The notes under the pieces are model-generated. The model did no database searches, was not told the origin of the DNA, and saw only the letters and a program-made list of their open reading frames with translations. From contig NZ_NNBJ01000006.1 of the NCBI RefSeq assembly GCF_002803085.1, positions 346,694-410,693 on the forward strand: DNA of 64,000 nucleotides. Reading direction: 5' to 3'. This document shows positions 50,219 to 58,232 of the stretch, one piece after another (within the stretch, counting starts at the first letter, position 1; the number at the start of each line of letters is the position of its first letter). The position numbers and the translations under genes are program-made. This DNA is from Streptomyces sp. CB01201. Lineage in GTDB: Bacteria > Actinomycetota > Actinomycetes > Streptomycetales > Streptomycetaceae.

Positions 50219-51976
50219 TCAGCGCTTGCGGTGCACGGTGTCGGTGGGCCGCTGGATGGCGGGGGGTGTGGTGGTGAGTGGGGTGCGGGTGGTTGTCGCG
50301 TGGCGGGTGCGGGTGGTGGCTGCGCGGGTGCGGGCGGCGGTCTGTTGGGCGGTGGTGTGGCGGAGTCGCCAGGTGAGGACTTCGGCGGGGTGGTCGGCGC
50401 TGTCGAGTTCTCGTTGTTCGGCTGCGGCTGTGAGTGCGTGGCGAGGTGGGGTGCCGGCGGATTCGGCTTGGGCGAGGGTGGTGGCGAGGGCGGGCCAGGC
50501 CGGGTCGGTGAGGATGCGCTGGGCGTGGGCGGGTACGGCTGCCTGGACGACTGCGGCGAGGCGGCGGATCTCGTCCGGTCCGGGGGTGCGGTCGGTGAGG
50601 CGGGCGAGTTCGGGGCGGGCGGTGCGCTGGTAGGCGTTCTGCAGGTGGGCGAGGGCCTGCTGGGCGGCGGCGGCCTGCTGTTCGTGGCCGCGCTGCTGGT
50701 GCCAGTGGTCCAAAGCGATCAGCACGTAGACGGCGGTGGCCAGTAGGGAGGCCACCGCGGAGCCGTCCTCGCCGCCCACGGCGCGTATCAGTTCTTTGCC
50801 TGCCTGTCGTAGGGCGTACGCGCTCTGGTGCTCTGCACGGATCGCTGAGCGGTTCGCACGGCCGAACGCGGCTGCTGCGGCATGTAGTTCTGCTCGCGCT
50901 GCCTTCGGGGCGGTGGCGGCGGTGTTGTGGAGCAGTTCGGCGAATGCCGCCGCCTGGGCCTGTACCCGCCGGTCGAACGCTTCCAGGTCCTGCCCGCCTT
51001 CTGGGCCGAGGAGGAAGGCGTGGGTGCTGCGCAGTTCGGATTCGGCGCGTCGCCACGCGTCGCTCTTCGTGCCCCGAGTACGGGCGCGGACGGTGGCCGT
51101 GACTGCAGTGTCGGTGGGGGCTGGGGCGAAGCGTTCACGCAGGCGGTTGAGGGACAGGTCGGGGGCGAGGCTGGAGCCGGCGTAGTAGACCGGTTCGTTC
51201 CTGGCGTCGGTGCCGCCGGGGGCGGCGAGGCTGTAGCCGGTGGTGTCACCGGTCTCGGGGCCGAGCCGTTTCTGGACCTTGATGCCCAGCGCGGTGAGTA
51301 CCGCGAAGTACTCGTGTTCGTCACGCGCGGCTGCTGCTGCGGCGTAGGCGTGCTCGCGCAGCCACTGCCGGCTGGTCGTCTTGCGGCCCTGACGCTCGGC
51401 CTTGGCCACCTCGGCACCGGTGGGCGTCTTGGGTGCGGTGCCGTCACCGGACCTCAGCCGGCGCAGTCCGAGTTCGACTTCGATCTTGCGGCATTCGGCC
51501 TGGGCGCGCTGGCCGTCGCGTTTGTTGCGGGGACGGCGGCCGTCCTCGCGGACGCTGGTGGCCATGATGTGGATGTGGTCCTCGGCGTGGCGTACCGCGA
51601 TCCACCGGCAGCCGGAGTCGTCGCCGTGCGGGGCGATCCCGGTGGCGTGGACGACGCGGCGCGCGACCTCGGCCCATTCGGCGTCGGTGAGGTAGCGGTC
51701 GCCGGGGGCTGTGCGGACGGGGCAGTGCCACACGTGCTGCGGCACGTTCTTCCCGGTGCGCTGTCGGCGCAGTTCGACAGGCTGGTCGAGGTAGCGGGCG
51801 AGTTCGGTGAGCGCGTCCTGGTGCTCTTCCAGCCGGACGCGGCCGGGATCGGTGATTCCGGGCATGGCGAAGGCGGCGACGATGTGCGGGTCGGTGTGCT
51901 CGTCGCGGCGTCCCGGTCCGAAAAGGTAGGAGAGCAGGCCGCGCGTGCGGTCCCCGGTGGAGACATCAGGCACCAC
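50219..51976 (-). CDS. Relaxase/mobilization nuclease (MobA/VirD2 family)
   Basis: 585 residues from GTG (read MVPDVSTGDRTRGLLSYLFG), overlapping the mobC end by 11 bp; a TTG 21 bp upstream is less likely. Motif I has the candidate nicking Tyr in LLSYLFGPG, and the HUH metal site is RHAEDHIHIMATSV (His-Ile-His at 134-136). Residues after about 300 form a long Ala/Arg-rich helical region ending in a basic tail. It should nick the element at oriT and lead the strand to a recipient, with MobC as accessory. Confidence 0.88.
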   Translation of the reverse strand: MVPDVSTGDRTRGLLSYLFGPGRRDEHTDPHIVAAFAMPGITDPGRVRLEEHQDALTELARYLDQPVELRRQRTGKNVPQHVWHCPVRTAPGDRYLTDAEWAEVARRVVHATGIAPHGDDSGCRWIAVRHAEDHIHIMATSVREDGRRPRNKRDGQRAQAECRKIEVELGLRRLRSGDGTAPKTPTGAEVAKAERQGRKTTSRQWLREHAYAAAAAARDEHEYFAVLTALGIKVQKRLGPETGDTTGYSLAAPGGTDARNEPVYYAGSSLAPDLSLNRLRERFAPAPTDTAVTATVRARTRGTKSDAWRRAESELRSTHAFLLGPEGGQDLEAFDRRVQAQAAAFAELLHNTAATAPKAARAELHAAAAAFGRANRSAIRAEHQSAYALRQAGKELIRAVGGEDGSAVASLLATAVYVLIALDHWHQQRGHEQQAAAAQQALAHLQNAYQRTARPELARLTDRTPGPDEIRRLAAVVQAAVPAHAQRILTDPAWPALATTLAQAESAGTPPRHALTAAAEQRELDSADHPAEVLTWRLRHTTAQQTAARTRAATTRTRHATTTRTPLTTTPPAIQRPTDTVHRKR

Positions 51977-52793
51977 GGCGGCCACCACCGTCCACAACCT
52001 GCTCCAGCGCGCGACGCGCCAGCCGCGCGGTCTCGTGCAGTTCGTCGAGGACCTGTTCGGCGCGGTCGGGGAGGTCGCCGGTGTGGATCGCGCGGACGAT
52101 CTGGTTGAGGTTCGTACCGATCCGGTGGAACTCCCGCAGCAGCCTTCCGGACAGGACCATCAGGTCTTGCGTCGCCTGCGGGGAGGGCAGGGCGGGGATG
52201 GCGGCGGGGCGCTGGTCGGGCAGGTAGGCGTGGGCGAACGTGAGTGCCGCGTCCATAAGGTAGGCCGAGCGGGAGCGCTTCGCCTCGCGTGCGGCGCGGT
52301 CGATGAAGTCGCGCTCCGCCGGTTCCGCCGAGCACGTCAACTGCACGTTCCGTTTGATCCCGGAGCGGGGCCGGTACAGCACGTCGCTCAGCCGCCGCCG
52401 GCGCTCGGAGCCGGGAGCGGCGTCGGTGTCGGTAGGGGCGGGGATGTCGTAGGCGGCGATACCGCGGTACGCGAACGCGTCAGCGGTGACGGTTGGTGCG
52501 AAGTGCGCGACAGCGTCGGCAGCGGTGGGCTGGTCTTGGTCCTGGTGGAGGTCGCGCTCGGCCTCCACCTTCCCCTGCTCCGAGCCCCGCTGGGCACGGG
52601 CCTGGTCCGCCCCCGCCGGGGCGGGTCCGAGCGCGAAGTCCGCATCGCCCCCGGCGATGTGGACTTCGCCCCAGCTCGCTCCGCTGTTGACGGTGGTGCT
52701 CTCCGTCGTGTCGCGACGGTGCGAGGGCGCAGTCTGCGGGAGCTGTGCGGGGTGCGTGCGGCGGCCTTTGCGGGAGAACGGGTTGCGGTTCAT
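51966..52793 (-). CDS. MobC-like relaxosome accessory protein
   Basis: 275 residues from ATG (MNRNPFSRKGRRTHPAQLPQ). The N-terminal 140 residues are disordered and charged; the C-terminal part carries a ribbon-helix-helix-like NVQLTCSAEPAERDFIDRAA and the MobC signature IGTNLNQIVRAIHTGDLP. It is expected to bind oriT and help the relaxase. Coupled to the relaxase gene by overlap. Confidence 0.85.
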   Translation of the reverse strand: MNRNPFSRKGRRTHPAQLPQTAPSHRRDTTESTTVNSGASWGEVHIAGGDADFALGPAPAGADQARAQRGSEQGKVEAERDLHQDQDQPTAADAVAHFAPTVTADAFAYRGIAAYDIPAPTDTDAAPGSERRRRLSDVLYRPRSGIKRNVQLTCSAEPAERDFIDRAAREAKRSRSAYLMDAALTFAHAYLPDQRPAAIPALPSPQATQDLMVLSGRLLREFHRIGTNLNQIVRAIHTGDLPDRAEQVLDELHETARLARRALEQVVDGGGRRGA

Positions 52794-52947
52794 GGGCGGT
52801 GGGTGCTCCAGTGCTGGATCGGGCGCGCTATCGGCCGGGAGGTGACTGTGTTGCTGAGCGACGGTTCGGCCTAGTCGGACGTCTCGTGTGGTTATGGGGA
52901 AGGAGTGCCGCCCGGAACCGGTCCGGGCAGCGCCGCGCCGCGACGGG

Positions 52948-53910
52948 TCATCCGATGGGGTGCGGGCGGGCTTCGGTTCCCTGGCGCACCAGTGCCATGG
53001 CTTCGGCGAGCCGATCGGTGCCGGCGCCGAGTCCGGCGTCGGTGACGGCCTTGCGGGCGCTGTCGCGGGTCAGTCCGGAATTCCCCGGGTGAGCGGTGCT
53101 GATGATGCTGGCCAGCTCGGCGATGGAGGCGATCGCGGGGCGTCCCCCAGGGCTCGTCTCCGGAGCCTGTCCGGAACTCTCGTGAGGGTTCGGGCCTGCG
53201 GGTTCACGCTCCTGTTCGGGCCCGTCGACGGTGCTGTCAGGAACGCTGTCGCGGCCTTGCCCGGAGCCGGAGCCGGGTGCGTCCGTCGAGGGCGAGGGCT
53301 CGGTTTCGGCGGCCCGGGTGGCGGTAGTCGGCTGCTGGGGCGGTGCCGTAGCGGGCCGGACTGCGACGGCGGTGTACGGAACTTCGGCGGCCAGCGTGCC
53401 CAGGGCTTGCGTACCGTCCTGAACTTCGGAAGGAGTTGCGGTCACCGGCGTCCGGGCGGCGGTGATCCCGCCGTAGCGGGTGATCAGAATGTGCAGGTGG
53501 GTCGCTCCGGCCAGGGCGAGCGGTGCGATGGCAGACAGCACGGTGACGGTGCCGTCGCCCAGGTGGAGTGTGACCGCGCCGGGCCGGTTCAGGTCGAGAG
53601 CGTGAAGCCCGTTGGCCCAGATGCTGGCGGCGGTCGCCGTGATGAACAGCGTCCACGCGTACAGCCGTGCGGGCATCGGCGCTTCGCGCAGGACGAGCAG
53701 GGCGCGGACGCCGTAGGCGATGAACCCGTCGATCACCACGGGGAAGAGGTAGGTCAGTTGGTGGCGGACGTGGACGGCGGTGGCCATCTGCCGCAGCGCG
53801 TCGTAGGAGAGTGCGCATCCGGCGATGCCGAGCAGGACGATGGCGAACCGGTCCCACCAGGTGGCGCGGTGGCGGCTGGTGGGCGTGGCAGGTATGGCGG
53901 TGTCGGGCAT
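52948..53910 (-). CDS. DUF2637 membrane protein of actinomycete mobile elements
   Basis: 320 residues. Four hydrophobic helices lie in residues 18-150 (FAIVLLGIAGCALSYDALRQ, LTYLFPVVIDGFIAYGVRAL, YAWTLFITATAASIWANGLH, VLSAIAPLALAGATHLHILI), the DUF2637 pattern. A Pro/Thr/Ser linker leads to a C-terminal helical domain of about 60 residues (IASIAELASIISTAHPGNSG). Such proteins are found with replication and transfer genes of Streptomyces plasmids and integrative elements and are thought to help plasmid spread. Confidence 0.82.
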   Translation of the reverse strand: MPDTAIPATPTSRHRATWWDRFAIVLLGIAGCALSYDALRQMATAVHVRHQLTYLFPVVIDGFIAYGVRALLVLREAPMPARLYAWTLFITATAASIWANGLHALDLNRPGAVTLHLGDGTVTVLSAIAPLALAGATHLHILITRYGGITAARTPVTATPSEVQDGTQALGTLAAEVPYTAVAVRPATAPPQQPTTATRAAETEPSPSTDAPGSGSGQGRDSVPDSTVDGPEQEREPAGPNPHESSGQAPETSPGGRPAIASIAELASIISTAHPGNSGLTRDSARKAVTDAGLGAGTDRLAEAMALVRQGTEARPHPIG

Positions 53911-54317
53911 GGGTGTGGCCCCCTCGGGGTGCGGTTCTGGGTGGGGGTGAGTGGTGATCCGTCTTGGCCGTCTTGCCGTTGACGGTGCAGGTCAGGGGCG
54001 GGACGGCAGGCGTGCGGCACGGTGTCTCAGCGCCGTCCGGGACGCGTCCTGCCGTACGGCGTCGGCTCGGCGGCCGTGGTCGCACTAGTTGGCTCGACAG
54101 GAGTGCCGGTGCCGTCGGCTCGGGGCCCGGGACGGATGCCTATCCGTCTTGGGACACTGTGCCGTCTTGCCCGGATCGGCTTTGACCTGCGCTTATACGG
54201 CAGGGACGGCACGAGACGGATATGGACCGGGGCTGTCCTTCGGCGGCGTCCGTGCCCGTAGCGGGGTGACCGGCGCGGGTGCCGCCGTCGAGCGGTCGGC
54301 GGCGGCACCCACGCGGG
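53911..54317. other. 407-bp interval between DUF3631 and DUF2637 genes
   Basis: No gene could be supported. Related elements often have very small transfer genes in this position; I looked for a start with a ribosome binding site on the minus strand and found none convincing. cgtcctgccgtacgg-type short inverted repeats are present near 54045-54060. Confidence 0.4.
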
Positions 54318-55520
54318 TCAGTCGGTCCGCGCGTCTCTGGCGTCGTCAGGGCCGGTCTCGGGGTGGACGGACGGGCAGTAGCGCTTCCAGGCGTCGGCGA
54401 ACTTCGCGCGGGTGTAGCCCTTGAGCTGGGTGCCGTCGGGCATGCGGACGTTGCCGGAGCGGATGCCGTACTCGCGCAGCAGCCCGGAGAGGGCGCGCGG
54501 GTTGAGCCCGCCGCGCCCGGCCTCAGCCCAGGGGGCTTCGGGGTCGGAGTTGAGGCGGTAGAGCAGGGCGTCGGTGGAGACGCTCTCGGGGTCGCCAGCG
54601 GAGGCGAAGGCGCGGCGGATGTCGGCGAGGATGCGGGCATTGGAGGGGTTGTCCTCCTCGGCCTGGACCTCGGCGGTGACCATCTGCGTGCATGCGGTGC
54701 GGGCGCGCTCGGGCCAGGTGCCGCCTGCGAGGTCGGCGACGATCACCAGAGGCTCCCAGGTGTCGGCCGCCCGGTCCTCGACGGGCATCCCCGGCTCCAG
54801 ATGGAGGGCCTGCTGGCTCACCGAGGCGGCCCAGCGCGCGAGACGGGCCCGCAGTTCGTGCAGGCTGGGACTGTCGCGGCGGGTCCGGTACGGGCTCACC
54901 CGCTCGCCCTCTGCGCGGCGGCGCATCCGGATCACGACGGACCGGTCCATGATCGTGTCGGGCAGATCGCCGATGCCGGCGAGCGCCGCCATGGCGAAGG
55001 TCGCGAAGGAGTGGGGTGTGTGCTCCTTGCCGACCACTCGCAGTACCGGTCGGCCGCGCTGATGCCCGGCGTTGAGCAGACCGCGCATCTCCTCGTTCTT
55101 CTCGGCGACCTTGGGGCTGCCGAAGATGGTGTCGGCTTCGTCCACGAGGAGGGTCGGCGGCTCGTCTGAGATCGAGCGGAAGATGGCCGCTGCCGTGGAG
55201 TTCACGGTGATGACGGGCTTGTGGACCGTCTCGGTGAGCAGGTCGAGCAGGCGGGACTTCCCGCACCGCTTCGCCGGGCCGACCACAGCCAGACGTGGGG
55301 CGTGCTGCCACACCTGCTGGAGGTGAGTGGCCGCGATCCACAGCACGGTTGCGTCCAGTGCCTGCTCGCACGGGAGGACCACGAAGCGGGCGAGGGCGGT
55401 GCGCAGCTCGTCCAGCAGCGCGGCGCCGTCCGGCTGCCCACGGTCCGGTGACGGGGTGCCGGTCGGAAGGGATGCCGCAGGGGCGGCGGGGGCGGTACTC
55501 TCGTTCACGGAGATCCTCAC
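54318..55520 (-). CDS. DUF3631 ATPase (replication-associated)
   Basis: 400 residues. Walker A GPAKRCGKS at 81-89, Walker B LLVDEAD at 124-130, and a sensor region (AMAALAGIGDLPDTIMDRSV, VIRMRRRAEGERVSPYRTRR). The C-terminal DUF3631 part (ADIRRAFASAGDPESVSTDA, LREYGIRSGNVRMPDGTQLK) resembles winged-helix primase/helicase accessory domains. Proteins of this family occur in plasmid and integrative element replication modules and probably act as the element helicase. Confidence 0.82.
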   Translation of the reverse strand: MRISVNESTAPAAPAASLPTGTPSPDRGQPDGAALLDELRTALARFVVLPCEQALDATVLWIAATHLQQVWQHAPRLAVVGPAKRCGKSRLLDLLTETVHKPVITVNSTAAAIFRSISDEPPTLLVDEADTIFGSPKVAEKNEEMRGLLNAGHQRGRPVLRVVGKEHTPHSFATFAMAALAGIGDLPDTIMDRSVVIRMRRRAEGERVSPYRTRRDSPSLHELRARLARWAASVSQQALHLEPGMPVEDRAADTWEPLVIVADLAGGTWPERARTACTQMVTAEVQAEEDNPSNARILADIRRAFASAGDPESVSTDALLYRLNSDPEAPWAEAGRGGLNPRALSGLLREYGIRSGNVRMPDGTQLKGYTRAKFADAWKRYCPSVHPETGPDDARDARTD

Positions 55521-55595
55521 TCGGCGGCTCCGGGGGGCAACCCGGTCCGCCTTGGTCGACTGTCCTGGGATGGGCGGTGGCGAGGTTTCCTGCAG

Positions 55596-55624
55596 CCCCC
55601 GGTGTTCGTAGCGCCGGGGGTTTT
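55596..55624 (+). terminator. Intrinsic terminator upstream of the DUF3631 gene
   Basis: cccccgg (55596-55602) and ccgggggtttt (55614-55624) form a stem with a T run on the plus strand. No plus-strand gene ends here, so it may block read-through towards the HTH regulator. Its loop sequence is repeated in inverse orientation at 56474-56489. Confidence 0.6.
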
Positions 55625-56489
55625 CGCGTTCCTCGGGGCACCTAGGTGTTTCAACCTCGGTGCGGTTCGCTAGTAGATGCCCTCATGGCATAAGTGTGCA
55701 CGAGCGCCCGCCTGTAGTCAACCTTCCAGTGAATCGATAATCCAACCCCTACGGGAATGCTCGCTGCTCAAGTCCATAGTGACGCATGCCACATGCGGGG
55801 TTAATCTCTTGCGGGTTGGGGTATCCATGCTGGTAGGTTTTAAGGGTGGAGGTATGGCGCCCTCCGTCGACCGAGAAAGAGGAGGGAGGTGAAAGAAGTG
55901 GAAGATGCCAAGCCGCAGCGCTGGGCTCCGCCCGAAGGGGAAGCCCTGGTGGCGCACAACCTGAAGGTCCTACGCATGACGGCCCGCCTGTCCCAGGAGG
56001 ACATGGCGGAGCGCATGCGCCGCCTGGGCTTCAAGATGCACCAGACCCAGATCGCCAAGATCGAGAACGGTGGTCGGAGCATCAGCCTCAACGAGGCCCT
56101 GGGCTTCGCCAAGGCTCTCGGCGTCCCTGCTGATCACTTCCTGCTCGAAGCCGTCGCGGGCCTCGACGATCCTCACTGGGAGCTGCAGGAAGCGGCCTTC
56201 GACATTCAGAAGGCCGAACAGGAGCACCGGGTCGCCCAAGATCTCGCCGTTGCCGCGAAGAACAGACTTGAGGCGGCCGAGGCCCGGTACGACGAGATCG
56301 CCGACCGCCTCGGCATCGAGCCAGACCCGGGGAGCCTCTCGTTCTATCCGGCTCCGAACTCGCCCGGCGATCCGCTCCGCAGCGGTTCCGCCGACGACGA
56401 GTAACCGCTCGGCGGATATCTCCTCAGGCGCCTGAATGGGCTCTTCGAAGCCCATCCACCGCCGTCCCTCGGTGCTACGAACACCGGGG
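55597..56489. repeat. 16-bp inverted repeat flanking the HTH regulator gene
   Basis: ccccggtgttcgtagc (55597-55612) and its exact reverse complement gctacgaacaccgggg (56474-56489) lie on either side of the HTH gene. The interval 55625-55897 also contains the promoter region of that gene and no other gene. Confidence 0.7.
55898..56404 (+). CDS. XRE-family HTH regulator of the element
   Basis: 168 residues from GTG seven bases after ggaggt; a GTG nine bases earlier overlaps that site. The helix-turn-helix is about residues 20-75 (LVAHNLKVLRMTARLSQEDM, HQTQIAKIENGGRSISLNEA). A coiled-coil segment (DIQKAEQEHRVAQDLAVAAK) follows. Position between the replication and integration modules suggests control of excision and transfer. 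Confidence 0.85.
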   Translation: MEDAKPQRWAPPEGEALVAHNLKVLRMTARLSQEDMAERMRRLGFKMHQTQIAKIENGGRSISLNEALGFAKALGVPADHFLLEAVAGLDDPHWELQEAAFDIQKAEQEHRVAQDLAVAAKNRLEAAEARYDEIADRLGIEPDPGSLSFYPAPNSPGDPLRSGSADDE

Positions 56490-56580
56490 TTCACCAGCGC
56501 GGACACCGATCCAAGCCCACCGCCCATCCCGGACAGTCCAGCGGTCACGTTGCCCCGTGACCACCGAAAGGCGATCCCGC

Positions 56581-56886
56581 ATGCCCACCACCCTGCCCCC
56601 GCTCACCCGCATCGCCGACGCCCTCGGCGTCCCCGAGCAGCGGCTCCGAACTCTGGTGCTGGAACACACGGCACCCACCCCTGACGCGACCCTCGCCGCG
56701 CTCACCGTCGAGGAGGCCGCCCGCCGCCTCGGCGTCGGCCGCACCACCATGTACGCGCTCAGCGCCTCCGGCGAGGTCCAGTCCGTCCGCATCGGCCGCC
56801 TGCGCCGAGTGTCTGCCGATGCCCTGGCCGTCTACCTCGCCGACTGCTCCCAGGCTCCCGCCCCGACCGTCGCCCTCGCGGCCTGA
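56581..56886 (+). CDS. xis: Excisionase-like HTH protein (Xis)
   Basis: 101 residues from ATG (MPTTLPPLTRIADALGVPEQ); an upstream GTG is possible. The MerR-like winged HTH of excisionases is LTVEEAARRLGVGRTTMYAL, followed by GEVQSVRIGRLRRVSADALA. It lies 11 bp upstream of the integrase gene on the same strand, the standard arrangement, and should direct the integrase towards excision. Confidence 0.87.
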   Translation: MPTTLPPLTRIADALGVPEQRLRTLVLEHTAPTPDATLAALTVEEAARRLGVGRTTMYALSASGEVQSVRIGRLRRVSADALAVYLADCSQAPAPTVALAA

Positions 56887-56897
56887 AGGGGGCGGAC

Positions 56898-58133
56898 ATG
56901 GCCAACTCCCGCCAGCCCAACGGCGCCTCCTCGATCTTCCTCGGCAAGGACGGCAAGTGGCACGGCTATGTGACCGTCGGCGTCAAGGACGACGGCAAAC
57001 CCGACCGGCGCCACGTCAAGCGCAAGACCCGTGCCGACGCCACCAAGGCGGTCCGCGAACTGGAACGCAAGCGCGACTCCGGCACCGTCGGCAAGGCCGG
57101 GCAGACCTGGACCGTCACGACCTGGCTGACCCACTGGGTCGAGAACATCGCCGCACCACACGTGGGCGAGAACACCATCGACGGCTACCGCGTCGCCGTC
57201 TACCACCACCTCATCCCCGGCCTCGGCGCACACCGCCTCCCCAAGCTGGAGCCCGAGCACCTGGAGCGCTTCTACGCCAAGATGCAGAAGGCCGGCAGCG
57301 CCGCCGGTACCGCGCACCAGGTCCACCGCACCGTGCGCACGGCCCTCAACGAGGCGGTGCGCCGAGGTCACCTCACCGTCAACCCCGCCTCCGTCGCCAA
57401 GGCGCCACGCCTGGAGGAGGAAGAGGTCGAGCCCTACACGGTCGAGGAAGTGCAGAAGCTCCTCGACCTGGCAAACAAGAGCCGACACCCCGCGCGTTGG
57501 GTCATATCCCTGGCGCTCGGACTGCGTCAGGGCGAGGTCCTCGGGCTCAAGTGGACGGACGTCGACTTCGAGCTGCGGGTCATGACGGTCCAGCGCAATC
57601 GACTGCGACCTCGGTACGAGCACGGCTGCGGCAACCGCTGCGGGCGCAAGCCTGGGTTCTGCCCCCAGAAGGTCAACACTCGACGCGAGACCAAGGACAC
57701 CAAGTCCCGCGCCGGACGTCGGCCCATCGGCATCCCCGATCCGCTGGTGCGGCTGCTGCTCCAGCACCGGCGAGAGCAGGAGCGGGACCGCTCGCTGGCC
57801 GGCGACCTCTGGACGGAGAAGGGGTACGTCTTCGCCTCCCCGACCGGCGAGCCCCTCAACCCGAACACCGACCACCACGAGTGGAAGGACCTCCTGAAGG
57901 CGGCGGGCCTGCGCACAGGCCGTCTCCACGACGCCCGTCACACGGCGGCGACTGTGCTGCTGATCCTCGGTGTTCCGGACACGGTCGTTGACGCGATCAT
58001 GGGCTGGGAACCCGGCAAGTCCGCCCGGATGCGCCGCCGCTACCAGCACCTCACCAACCGGGTGCTCACGGACACCGCAGACAAGATCGGTGGGCTGCTC
58101 TGGCCGCTGCCCGAGGAGTCGCCCGTCGTCTGA
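56898..58133 (+). CDS. int: Site-specific tyrosine integrase of the element
   Basis: 411 residues. An N-terminal arm-binding domain (residues 10-65), a SAM-like core-binding domain (70-170), and the catalytic domain with R210 (LRQGEVLGLKW), H344/R347 (HDARHT), W370 in the second His position and Y382 (RRRYQHL). A Cys/His insertion (HGCGNRCGRKPGFC, 242-255), probably zinc binding, is common in actinobacterial integrases. It should recombine the tRNA-Ser core repeats at 36386 and 62177; the 20-bp arm repeats next to both cores are its likely arm sites. Confidence 0.93.
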   Translation: MANSRQPNGASSIFLGKDGKWHGYVTVGVKDDGKPDRRHVKRKTRADATKAVRELERKRDSGTVGKAGQTWTVTTWLTHWVENIAAPHVGENTIDGYRVAVYHHLIPGLGAHRLPKLEPEHLERFYAKMQKAGSAAGTAHQVHRTVRTALNEAVRRGHLTVNPASVAKAPRLEEEEVEPYTVEEVQKLLDLANKSRHPARWVISLALGLRQGEVLGLKWTDVDFELRVMTVQRNRLRPRYEHGCGNRCGRKPGFCPQKVNTRRETKDTKSRAGRRPIGIPDPLVRLLLQHRREQERDRSLAGDLWTEKGYVFASPTGEPLNPNTDHHEWKDLLKAAGLRTGRLHDARHTAATVLLILGVPDTVVDAIMGWEPGKSARMRRRYQHLTNRVLTDTADKIGGLLWPLPEESPVV

Positions 58134-58232
58134 GCGCCGCACACTTCACCAGCGGGGCTGTCGGCTCGAGTGCGTCTGCATTCGGGCCGACTTGGGCTCG
58201 GCTCCCTACGAGTCCTCCCTCTAGGTGGGAGG

